Positions 1 to 5,985 of a DNA stretch of 5,985 nucleotides are shown piece by piece. Within the stretch, counting starts at the first letter, position 1. Each line of letters starts with the position of its first letter. Source of the stretch: Saprospirales bacterium (GTDB taxonomy: Bacteria; Bacteroidota; Bacteroidia; Chitinophagales; JADJOU01); NCBI GenBank assembly GCA_947461165.1, contig CANHJR010000088.1, positions 1 to 5,985 of the forward strand, given 5' to 3'. The notes beneath the pieces were generated by a model, which had not been told where the DNA came from, searched no databases, and was given only the letters and a program-made list of their open reading frames with translations. Both the position numbers and the translations under genes were made by a program.

Positions 1-993
1 ATTGAGTTTTCAAAGCAAGTTGAGACTATTCATTTTCCAGATATTGATAATCTTGGGAAGATCACTAGCAATGACGAAATGATTGCTTGGCATATCAAAG
101 AAATATGCCAGTCAGCTTGGGTCAATCAGACTGCAATCAAGGACAGAAATCCCAAAATTGTTGTAGACGGTATCAATAGTACAGGTGGGTTCGCAGTTCC
201 TGAGCTCTTAAAGGCTCTAGGGATTGATAACGTTATTGTTGTGAATGGCGAGCCAACTGGCCATTTTGCCCACAATCCTGAACCATTAGCTGCACATTTG
301 GTAGAAACTTGTCAAATTGTAGTGAAACAAAAAGCAGACCTAGGTATTGTTGTAGATCCAGATGTCGATAGATTATGCTTTATCAATGAAGATGGATCTC
401 TATTTGGAGAGGAATATACCTTGGTAGCTGTGGCAGATTACATATTGTCCAAAAAGGTTGGAAATACAGTTTCAAATCTTTCTTCAACACGCGCATTGAG
501 GGACATCACCGAGAGACATGGTGGAAAATATTTTGCCTCGGCGGTCGGAGAAGTCAATGTCACTGCAAAGATGAAAGAGTCCAGTGCGATAATTGGTGGC
601 GAAGGCAATGGTGGAGTCATTTTCCCAGAATCACACTATGGACGTGATGCGTTGATGGGTATCGGGTTGTTTTTGAGCTACTATGCCGAGCGCAGTCAGT
701 CTATGACAAATATCAAAGCCAGTCTGCCAACATATTTTATGTCTAAAAATAAAATCGAATTGACACCAGCTATTTCTGTTGATAATATTTTAAATACCCT
801 GCACCAAAAATATTCCACCAAAGAATCTTGTAATATTATTGATGGACTTAAGATAGATTTTGCCAATGAATGGGTTCATTTACGCAAATCAAATACCGAA
901 CCCATTATTAGAATTTATTCGGAGGCGATGTCTCAAGAAGCGGCTGATTTATTGGCTCATAACTTTGTGGAAGAAATTAGAGAAATGATTTAA
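1..993 (+). CDS. glmM: Phosphoglucosamine mutase GlmM, 5'-truncated by window edge
   Basis: This is a phosphohexomutase of the alpha-D-phosphohexomutase superfamily. It probably converts glucosamine-6-phosphate to glucosamine-1-phosphate in the cytoplasm, the step before UDP-GlcNAc for peptidoglycan and surface glycans. The frame is open from base 1, so an internal ATG at 79 is not the start; about 330 codons are present of a family length near 460. Missing is domain 1 with the phosphoserine active-site loop. Visible are the metal-binding loop DPDVDR (355-372), the sugar-binding loop GEGNGG (598-615) followed by a HYGRDA stretch, and the C-terminal phosphate-binding loop RKSNTEP (883-903). 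The wording around these loops, such as the SAVGEVNV segment, is that of Bacteroidota proteins annotated as GlmM. A phosphomannomutase or phosphoglucomutase role cannot be excluded from sequence alone. The gene ends with TAA at 991-993. Confidence 0.92.
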   Translation: MEFSKQVETIHFPDIDNLGKITSNDEMIAWHIKEICQSAWVNQTAIKDRNPKIVVDGINSTGGFAVPELLKALGIDNVIVVNGEPTGHFAHNPEPLAAHLVETCQIVVKQKADLGIVVDPDVDRLCFINEDGSLFGEEYTLVAVADYILSKKVGNTVSNLSSTRALRDITERHGGKYFASAVGEVNVTAKMKESSAIIGGEGNGGVIFPESHYGRDALMGIGLFLSYYAERSQSMTNIKASLPTYFMSKNKIELTPAISVDNILNTLHQKYSTKESCNIIDGLKIDFANEWVHLRKSNTEPIIRIYSEAMSQEAADLLAHNFVEEIREMI

Positions 994-1018
994 TTTTTTA
1001 ATTTCTAAGGATTTTCCA

Positions 1019-1039
1019 TTCAATTTGTTGAACTTTTTT
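1019..1039 (+). terminator. Weak terminator-like hairpin after glmM
   Basis: A 5-bp stem TTCAA/TTGAA with loop TTTG (1019-1032) is followed by C and six T residues (1034-1039), 26 nt after the glmM stop. The position and T-tract fit an intrinsic terminator, but the stem is short and AT-rich, so the call is tentative. Confidence 0.3.
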
Positions 1040-1085
1040 AATTTCTGCAACATTTATTAATTTTTTTGAAACAGCTTTCTGAAAT

Positions 1086-1115
1086 TTTGGCATTTAAATT
1101 GTAGTTATATATCTG
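1086..1115 (+). promoter_or_regulatory. Bacteroidota-type promoter for the small ORF and possibly the S9 peptidase gene
   Basis: TTTG at 1086-1089 is followed after 18 nt by TATATCTG at 1108-1115, which matches the Bacteroidota -7 consensus TAnnTTTG except for one base. This is the best promoter-like pair in the window. Transcription would begin near 1120, about 14 nt before the ATG at 1134, giving a short leader without a Shine-Dalgarno site, as is usual in this phylum. Since no strong promoter lies directly before the peptidase gene at 1316, the same transcript may extend into it. Chance matches are common in AT-rich DNA, so the call is inference. Confidence 0.5.
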
Positions 1116-1133
1116 AACACAAATACTAATCTT

Positions 1134-1244
1134 ATGAAATCAAATCAGATAATAAAAGCACATACATACACAGGTCCTAAACCAGGAGAAAACTCAGGCA
1201 TCAATGCAGGATCGTCTAGGCCGAGGCCAGGCGTGAAAACCTAG
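1134..1244 (+). CDS. Possible 36-residue small protein, unknown function
   Basis: An ATG-to-TAG frame of 36 codons sits just downstream of a promoter-like element. I do not recognise the product. It begins MKSNQIIKAHTY, is basic and hydrophilic, has no signal peptide, membrane segment or cysteine, and carries two related turns, TGPKPG and SRPRPG, separated by a Gly/Ser/Asn stretch. The last 33 nt are about 60% GC, unlike the AT-rich flanks, which suggests selection on either a peptide or an RNA. It ends 71 nt before the start of the DPP5-like peptidase gene, so a leader peptide is one possibility. The alternatives are that the region is a small non-coding RNA, or that the frame is chance. At this length coding cannot be shown from one sequence. 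Confidence 0.38.
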   Translation: MKSNQIIKAHTYTGPKPGENSGINAGSSRPRPGVKT

Positions 1245-1256
1245 CATACATTTTTT
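1216..1256 (+). terminator. Hairpin plus T-run overlapping the end of the small ORF (terminator or attenuator candidate)
   Basis: CTAGG at 1216-1220 pairs with CCTAG at 1240-1244, the latter containing the TAG stop of the small ORF. The loop holds a second short self-complementary stretch, GGCCGAGGCC (1219-1228), that would compete with the outer stem. Six T residues follow at 1251-1256, six bases after the stem. The geometry is loose for an intrinsic terminator, but it could end a short transcript or attenuate readthrough into the peptidase gene. Confidence 0.25.
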
Positions 1257-1315
1257 CTTATAGAATATTTCTGAGATGTTTTCATACTTTGTTTAAGTTT
1301 GTAAAAAATCTAGAA

Positions 1316-3220
1316 ATGAAAAATAAGTTATCGGTTATTGCCATTGCATTTTTGTTATGTCACCAGCTTTATTGCCAAACGCTATTGACAGCTGAAACCC
1401 TATGGTCATTAGGCAGAATTAGTCCGCTAGGTATCTCAAAAGACGGTTCTAAAATTCTCTATAGAGTAAGTACACCAAATATTGAGCAAAACAAATCAGA
1501 CAAGAAAACATATTCTATAAATTTTGATGGTTCGGGGCTGACAGAATTGCAAACAATTGATGATCTGCTTGCTGACAAAACCATTTCTCCAAACGGAAAA
1601 CTGCAACTTTATTCGCAAGAGGTAAAAATTCAAAAAGTCTTTGGGCAGGATTTTTATCCTGAAATGAAGAAATCCGATGTTCAGATTTATAATAGTTTGA
1701 ATTACAGACATTGGGACGCTTATAATGAAGGAAAATACAACCATGTTTTTATAAAAGACCTTACCAATTCAAATGCTGCGCACGAGGATATACTGGATGG
1801 GTCACCTTTTGATTGCCCTCAGAGACCTTTTGGTGGTGACGAAGACTTTGTATGGTCTCCAGATGGTAAAAAAGTAATTTACGTCACCAAAAAATCATCT
1901 GGTACAGCTTATGCAACGAGCACAAATTCGGATTTGTTCGAATATGATCTGGCATCCAAAACCACCATCAACCTAACCATTAATAATCTAGGATATGACC
2001 AAAACCCAGTGTTCTCTCCAAAAGGAGAGCTGGCTTGGCTTCAAATGAAGCGCGACGGCTATGAGGCTGACAAACAAGATATTATATTCAGATCGAAGGG
2101 GATGAATATCAATCTCACCGCAAATTGGGATGGAACTGTCAATAGTTTTGTTTGGGATTCTGAAGGTTCAAAAATTTACTTTTTAGCAGCAAATAATGGT
2201 ACCATGCAGGTTTTCTCGATAGAAAATCTTAGAGCAGGAAGCCCTAAAATCAATCAATTGACTTCTGGTGATTTTGATGTGAATGACATTATTGATATAC
2301 GCAACAATGAGATTTTCGTCACTCGATGCAGCTTTCATCATGCAAATGATATATTTTCCTACAATATGAAAGCAAAGACATGGAAGCAACTAACAGACGT
2401 TAATAGAGCCACATACAATTCCATATCAAAAACTACGTCTGAGCGAAGATGGGTTACGACCAAAGATGGGAAAAAAATGCTTGTTTGGGTTGTTTTTCCG
2501 CCTAATTTTGATAAGACAAAACAATATCCAACACTACTTTATTGCCAAGGTGGACCTCAAAGCGCCTTGACACAGATGCATTCATTTCGATGGAATCTTG
2601 GCTTAATGGCTAGTCAGGGATATATCGTTGTGGCACCTAATCGTCGGGGAATGCCTGGTCATGGGGTTCAATGGAATGAAGAAATTTCAAAAGATTGGGG
2701 AGGAAAGCCAATGGAAGATTACCTATCTGCAATAGATGAGATTAGCAATGAAACATACGTCGATAAGACCCGGAGAGCAGCTGTTGGAGCTAGTTATGGC
2801 GGGTATTCTGTGTTTTATTTGGCTGGAATTCATGAAAATCGATTCAAAACATTTATTTCACACTGTGGCCTATTTAATTTGGAGAGTTTCTATGGAACGA
2901 CCGAAGAAGTCTTTTTCGCAAACTGGGATATTGGTGGACCTTACTGGGATAATGAAAACGTGACAATTCAAAGGAGTTATCAAAAATTTAATCCCCAAAA
3001 ATTGGTTAGCAATTGGAATACACCAATTTTGATTTTCCAAGGTGCAAAAGATTATAGAGTTCCTATTGGTCAAGGACAAGAAGCATTTCAAGCAGCTCAG
3101 CTAAAGGGGTTAAAAAGCAAGTTTATCCTTTTCAACGATGAAAATCATTGGATTTCAAAGCCGCAAAATGCGTTGATCTGGCAACGTGAATTTTTTAAAT
3201 GGTTAAAGGAAACGCTCTAA
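1316..3220 (+). CDS. dpp5: Exported S9-family dipeptidyl peptidase, DPP5-like
   Basis: A 634-residue serine peptidase of the prolyl oligopeptidase family (S9), closest by eye to Bacteroidota DPP5, which removes N-terminal dipeptides with Ala or hydrophobic residues at P1 in the periplasm. ATG 1316 is chosen because it gives a clean signal peptide (K2-N-K4, hydrophobic core, cut near Y19-C20-Q21); a TTG at 1289 in frame would prepend nine residues. Residues about 25-390 form the beta-propeller, with WSPDGKK (from W180) and FSPKGE (from F233) as typical blade motifs. The alpha/beta hydrolase domain follows, with GGP (412-414), NRRG (442-445), nucleophile S493 in GASYGG, D579 in GAKDYR and H611 in ENHW. 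The triad is complete and the length is a little under known DPP5 proteins (near 680). Acylaminoacyl-peptidase activity is the main alternative. There is no convincing Shine-Dalgarno site. Confidence 0.9.
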   Translation: MKNKLSVIAIAFLLCHQLYCQTLLTAETLWSLGRISPLGISKDGSKILYRVSTPNIEQNKSDKKTYSINFDGSGLTELQTIDDLLADKTISPNGKLQLYSQEVKIQKVFGQDFYPEMKKSDVQIYNSLNYRHWDAYNEGKYNHVFIKDLTNSNAAHEDILDGSPFDCPQRPFGGDEDFVWSPDGKKVIYVTKKSSGTAYATSTNSDLFEYDLASKTTINLTINNLGYDQNPVFSPKGELAWLQMKRDGYEADKQDIIFRSKGMNINLTANWDGTVNSFVWDSEGSKIYFLAANNGTMQVFSIENLRAGSPKINQLTSGDFDVNDIIDIRNNEIFVTRCSFHHANDIFSYNMKAKTWKQLTDVNRATYNSISKTTSERRWVTTKDGKKMLVWVVFPPNFDKTKQYPTLLYCQGGPQSALTQMHSFRWNLGLMASQGYIVVAPNRRGMPGHGVQWNEEISKDWGGKPMEDYLSAIDEISNETYVDKTRRAAVGASYGGYSVFYLAGIHENRFKTFISHCGLFNLESFYGTTEEVFFANWDIGGPYWDNENVTIQRSYQKFNPQKLVSNWNTPILIFQGAKDYRVPIGQGQEAFQAAQLKGLKSKFILFNDENHWISKPQNALIWQREFFKWLKETL

Positions 3221-3228
3221 ATTTGATT

Positions 3229-3244
3229 TTCTTATCTGTAAGAA
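3229..3244 (+). terminator. Small hairpin just after the peptidase gene, weak terminator candidate
   Basis: TTCTTA and TAAGAA form a perfect 6-bp stem with loop TCTG, starting 8 nt after the stop codon. No T-tract follows, so it is a poor intrinsic terminator by itself; it may instead stabilise the 3' end of the mRNA. Confidence 0.22.
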
Positions 3245-3391
3245 TACCTGATAATCATAGCTGATCGTTTTTCCATATAATTCTGAGTCGCATGTTCAAA
3301 AATTTCTAATTTTTTGCCACAGCAAAGTGGATGAACTCGCATTATTTTTTGCCATGAACAATTCGTCACTTCCTGTTTTTTGAAAAGTAAA

Positions 3392-3415
3392 TTCTAATTT
3401 CAAAAAAAATTAGAA
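3392..3415. repeat. Perfect 9-bp inverted repeat
   Basis: TTCTAATTT (3392-3400) is the exact reverse complement of AAATTAGAA (3407-3415), with six bases (CAAAAA) between. It could be an RNA hairpin or a binding site for a dimeric regulator. It lies about 340 nt before the downstream start codon, far for a classical operator of that gene, and has no T-tract directly after it. Confidence 0.5.
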
Positions 3416-3490
3416 CGGACTTGATTCGTTCAATTTGTTAATATTTTATTTTAGAACTATTTCTAGAATAAACGTCTAATTTAGTTTCAA

Positions 3491-3521
3491 TTTTTGCCTA
3501 TAAAAGGAGTCTATATGTTTC
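3491..3521 (+). promoter_or_regulatory. Candidate promoter with both elements, far upstream of the secreted protein gene
   Basis: A TTTTTG run (3491-3496) is followed after 17 nt by TATGTTTC (3514-3521), one base off TAnnTTTG. If used, it would give a leader of roughly 220 nt before the ATG at 3752. The spacing is slightly short for the consensus, and such matches arise easily in AT-rich DNA. Confidence 0.25.
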
Positions 3522-3617
3522 TTATAAAATCGTATTTTGTTGAAAAATAATTATTTTTAAACATTAAAAAGTATCTAACAAATTCATATTTTTATTTATA
3601 CATATTTTTAGTCCTGA

Positions 3618-3629
3618 TACTATTTTTGT
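3618..3629 (+). promoter_or_regulatory. First copy of a 12-nt repeat containing a perfect -7 box
   Basis: TACTATTTTTGT contains TATTTTTG (3621-3628), a full match to the Bacteroidota -7 element TAnnTTTG. No TTTG -33 element is seen at the expected distance upstream. The same 12 bases recur at 3715-3726. Confidence 0.25.
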
Positions 3630-3714
3630 TTTTAGAAATCTTTATCAGATGAAAAATGAGTATGTCAAGAGCTTTAATTAAACCCGAGAAATTCTTAAGA
3701 TTAAAGGAAATATT

Positions 3715-3726
3715 TACTATTTTTGT
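3715..3726 (+). promoter_or_regulatory. Second copy of the 12-nt repeat; likely -7 element for the secreted protein gene
   Basis: The same TACTATTTTTGT, with TATTTTTG at 3718-3725, lies 26 nt before the ATG at 3752. That placement gives a leader of about 20 nt, comparable to the promoter before the small ORF. The -33 region (TTCTTAAG near 3692-3699) lacks TTTG, so use of an activator or an alternative sigma factor is possible. This is the better placed of the two copies for driving the downstream gene. Confidence 0.35.
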
Positions 3727-3751
3727 GGATACTAAAAATTAAACCGTAGTT

Positions 3752-5985
3752 ATGAAACAACTATTAATCTTTTTGTTCTTGCTATTTACCTCGATATGTG
3801 GCGTATCTGTGGCCCAAACGACTGTGGCGACAGGCCACCCATTCACCCACTTTCTAACACCTATGGGTGGAGTTGTAACCTTCAATGTGAAGAACAATAA
3901 CACATATCCAATTCGAGTGTTTAGAGTCAATAGTCGACATTTGAGAGATTCAAGACCAAGAACGGTAACGACTACCGTTTGGTACAAGGTATCCGCTATT
4001 GCTGCAGCTCCTGGCGCCATCTCTGCTGCCAATGGTTGGATAGCAGCTGGTTCATTTGGGCACAATCAAATATCCGCTAGTATGTTGCCAATGGTTTCTA
4101 ACCTCGCTGTAGATATTCCAGCGGGATCCACTTATGGATTTGCATTTCAAACGACGGATACCCTTGTTGTATCTCAATTGCCAGCTACTGTGTTTACAAC
4201 TTCAGCAGGAAATGTTGATTTAAATACCGGAGATTTAATTAGTTTTACTGGGAATATGACTGGCCCTACATTGACTCCATGGGGTTTTGTTGGTGAGATT
4301 GAATTCTATCCTACGGGAGCTTGTACGGGCGTTCCCGAGGTTGGATCTATCGCTGGCGATCCAGGATCGTGTAATGGTGATTCTAAGTTTTATTATCTTC
4401 AAGGATACATCCCTGGTGGAAACATAACATATCAGTGGCAAACGTCTAATGCAATCGGTGGACCTTATGCTAACGTCGGCGGCGGTTCGACCCTGTATGC
4501 TCGCACTTCAGGTACCACAAATACGTTTATCCGTTGCATCGCAACATGTGGAACACAACGCGATACAACGCCTGTTTTTGCTGATACGATCAAGCCGTTC
4601 TATCTGTGTTACTGTGCCTCAGCTGCTACCAATATATCCAATTCAAAGATTGATTCCGTTGAGTTTTCAAACATAAAAACAGGATCTAATTTTAATTTCT
4701 GTGAAGCATATACCGATTATAGAAGTTTGCCGATTAGTAAAGTGAGAGCTGGGTCAACATTTACGGCGTCTATGAGAGCAGGCAATTGCACCAACAACAA
4801 TGTCTTGAATGACTGGGGAGTTTTTTATTTGGATCTCAATAGAAATGGTTCATTTGATTTTACGGAGAGATTAGGAGGTGTTGCCTTTAACATTTTAACG
4901 ACTCAAAAACTATCTCGATCGATCCCTATTCCTTTGAATTCGCCACTTGGTATTACTGGATTTAGAGCCATGCTTTACAATGGTACCGCTCCAGTCTCTG
5001 GCTGTGGAGCGCCCTCTGCCTTTGGTGAAACAGAGGATTACCTTGTCGAAATTGTGCGAGATACCATGGATGCGCAGATGAATATCTTGGATAGTATGAC
5101 CAATAGCTGTTCGCTTGCGAGTCGATTGGTTCGATTTAATTTATCGAATATAGGTCGTGCAGATATCAATCCATTATCCGCAAGCTACTCCGTCAATAAC
5201 GGTCCTCCAGTCACCGAGTCTTTCGCAAATTTAGAAAAAGATTCGACTCGATGGTACACATTTGCCACACCATTATCAGCTCTGCCAATTGGAAATATCA
5301 CGGTCAAAGTATGGGCAAATGTAGCATTGGATACCTTCAAAGGAAACGATACTGTAACAGGTAGTTTCATCAATTTCCAAACACCAAGTACTCCAGCAAT
5401 AACCAATACCAATTCATGTGTTGGAACTCCTTTTGTAGACTTATTGGCAATTTCCACTGCTCCAAATATTACTAGATGGTACACAGATGCTGCGGGTACG
5501 GTCGAATTGACAAGAGGTGATTCCTTTAAAATTTTAAATCCAAGTACAAGTACTACATTGTATACCAAATCAATAGTCCCTTTAACAACCAATATTGGGC
5601 CAACTAATTTGTTTCCAGAGACAAGTATTACAGCCAACAACTCAGGATTAGTCTTTGATGTTTTGAAAGAAAGAGTTCAAATCAACACGGTTCGTGTCAA
5701 ATTCAATGCAGCAGGTTTCGCAACTATTGAAATCCGAAATAGTGCAAATGTTCTCGTAGCTCCTCCAATGGTTCACACGATTGCACAAGCCACCGACACG
5801 ATTCTACCGGTCAATGTTCGATTGCCTATTGGCACCGGCTATCGGATCTTGATGGCTGTCAATCCAGGTAGTGTTTCCGGAATTTTTGGATTCACTGGAT
5901 TCCCAATAACAATTCCAAATGTTATTCGAATCAATAGCTCCCTGATCGCAGGGTCCTACAATACCTTTTTGGACTGGAATATCAC
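3752..5985 (+). CDS. Modular secreted surface protein with GEVED domain, probable T9SS cargo, 3'-truncated
   Basis: The frame is open from ATG 3752 to the window edge, 744 codons without a stop. Residues 1-22 are a Sec signal peptide (MKQLLIF..., cut near SVA-Q). Residues about 25-190 look like a beta-sandwich module common in secreted bacterial proteins, with VWYK (from V76), an AGSTYGF-type strand and a closing WGFVGEIEF (177-185). An Ig-like domain follows at about 195-275, with YQWQ and several cysteines. A GEVED domain spans about 287-435: opening YCAS, central DLNRNGSFD (361-369), closing GETEDY (425-430). Residues about 440-540 resemble a CARDB-like fold (LSNIG, GNDTV). A second Ig-like unit (about 543-625) and a beta-rich module from GLVFDV (632 on) complete what is seen. 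Adhesion or extracellular matrix function is inferred. A C-terminal type IX sorting domain is expected beyond the window but not seen. No enzymatic domain is visible. Confidence 0.85.
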   Translation, partial: MKQLLIFLFLLFTSICGVSVAQTTVATGHPFTHFLTPMGGVVTFNVKNNNTYPIRVFRVNSRHLRDSRPRTVTTTVWYKVSAIAAAPGAISAANGWIAAGSFGHNQISASMLPMVSNLAVDIPAGSTYGFAFQTTDTLVVSQLPATVFTTSAGNVDLNTGDLISFTGNMTGPTLTPWGFVGEIEFYPTGACTGVPEVGSIAGDPGSCNGDSKFYYLQGYIPGGNITYQWQTSNAIGGPYANVGGGSTLYARTSGTTNTFIRCIATCGTQRDTTPVFADTIKPFYLCYCASAATNISNSKIDSVEFSNIKTGSNFNFCEAYTDYRSLPISKVRAGSTFTASMRAGNCTNNNVLNDWGVFYLDLNRNGSFDFTERLGGVAFNILTTQKLSRSIPIPLNSPLGITGFRAMLYNGTAPVSGCGAPSAFGETEDYLVEIVRDTMDAQMNILDSMTNSCSLASRLVRFNLSNIGRADINPLSASYSVNNGPPVTESFANLEKDSTRWYTFATPLSALPIGNITVKVWANVALDTFKGNDTVTGSFINFQTPSTPAITNTNSCVGTPFVDLLAISTAPNITRWYTDAAGTVELTRGDSFKILNPSTSTTLYTKSIVPLTTNIGPTNLFPETSITANNSGLVFDVLKERVQINTVRVKFNAAGFATIEIRNSANVLVAPPMVHTIAQATDTILPVNVRLPIGTGYRILMAVNPGSVSGIFGFTGFPITIPNVIRINSSLIAGSYNTFLDWNI

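Larger units (their letters stand above)
3221..3751. other. AT-rich 531-nt intergenic region, no convincing gene
   Basis: The gap separates the DPP5-like gene from the large secreted protein gene. It is strongly AT-rich with many stops in all frames; the longest + frame I noticed near the downstream gene is 28 codons (3656-3742) and shows no recognisable features. It holds short inverted repeats (3229-3244, 3392-3415), the palindrome TTCTAGAA (3461-3468), several TTCTA/TAGAA-type words between 3300 and 3480, and promoter-like boxes. A long regulatory leader for the downstream surface protein, or an unannotated small RNA, would both fit. Confidence 0.6.

Noticed and set aside
438..620. 60-codon minus-strand frame within glmM
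   Set aside because: Antisense to the conserved SAVGEVNV-to-GEGNGG part of glmM; a shadow of a strongly conserved coding sequence.
1289..1315. TTG start adding nine residues to the peptidase
   Set aside because: ATG 1316 gives a normal signal peptide with lysines directly before the hydrophobic core; the extension adds nothing expected in the family.
3656..3742. 28-codon + strand frame ending 9 nt before the secreted protein gene
   Set aside because: No ribosome binding site or recognisable sequence, and the best placed -7 box (3718-3725) lies within it. A chance frame is more likely, although a leader peptide cannot be fully excluded.
3739..4065. 108-codon frame on the minus strand
   Set aside because: It lies opposite the N-terminal part of the secreted protein gene, whose + frame has a signal peptide and recognisable domains. 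The antisense translation resembles no family I know.
4449..4676. 75-codon + strand frame inside the secreted protein gene
   Set aside because: It overlaps the Ig-like and GEVED coding sequence in another frame; the main frame is uninterrupted and explains the region.
5185..5640. 151-codon frame on the minus strand
   Set aside because: It is fully antisense to the CARDB-like and Ig-like modules of the + strand gene. Its hydrophobic look follows from antisense reading of Asn/Thr/Gly-rich coding sequence.
1..5985. CRISPR array, tRNA/rRNA genes, insertion sequence or defence genes
   Set aside because: I saw no regularly spaced repeats, no tRNA-like cloverleaf, no transposase motifs and no terminal inverted repeats with target duplications in the window.

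Overview
The window looks like a piece of a Bacteroidota chromosome, possibly from the Saprospiraceae/Chitinophagales side, though that finer placement is only a guess. Three things support the phylum. The phosphohexomutase has the sequence style of Bacteroidota GlmM, the S9 peptidase closely resembles Bacteroidota DPP5, and the last gene is a modular secreted protein with a GEVED domain of the kind exported by the type IX secretion system. Spacers are AT-rich, Shine-Dalgarno sites are mostly absent, and several sites resemble the Bacteroidota promoter (TTTG, about 19 nt, TAnnTTTG). All genes read on the + strand.

Layout. Positions 1-993 hold the 3' two thirds of glmM, cut by the left edge. 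Positions 994-1315 are a spacer with a weak terminator-like hairpin, a good Bacteroidota-type promoter and, just after it, a 36-codon ORF (1134-1244) whose second half is much more GC-rich than its surroundings. Positions 1316-3220 encode a complete exported serine peptidase of the DPP5 type with its catalytic triad visible. Positions 3221-3751 are a 531-nt AT-rich gap without a convincing gene; it contains a perfect 9-bp inverted repeat and two copies of a 12-nt repeat that each hold a perfect TAnnTTTG box. From 3752 to the right edge runs a secreted multidomain protein, open for 744 codons and unfinished.

How the parts relate. GlmM supplies glucosamine-1-phosphate for UDP-GlcNAc in the cytoplasm. 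The DPP5-like enzyme trims dipeptides from peptides in the periplasm. The large protein is probably displayed at or released from the surface. No shared pathway is evident, and the spacers with their own promoter-like elements suggest separate transcription units. I found no CRISPR array, tRNA, rRNA, transposase or defence system. The item most likely to be new is the small ORF or structured transcript between glmM and the peptidase gene.
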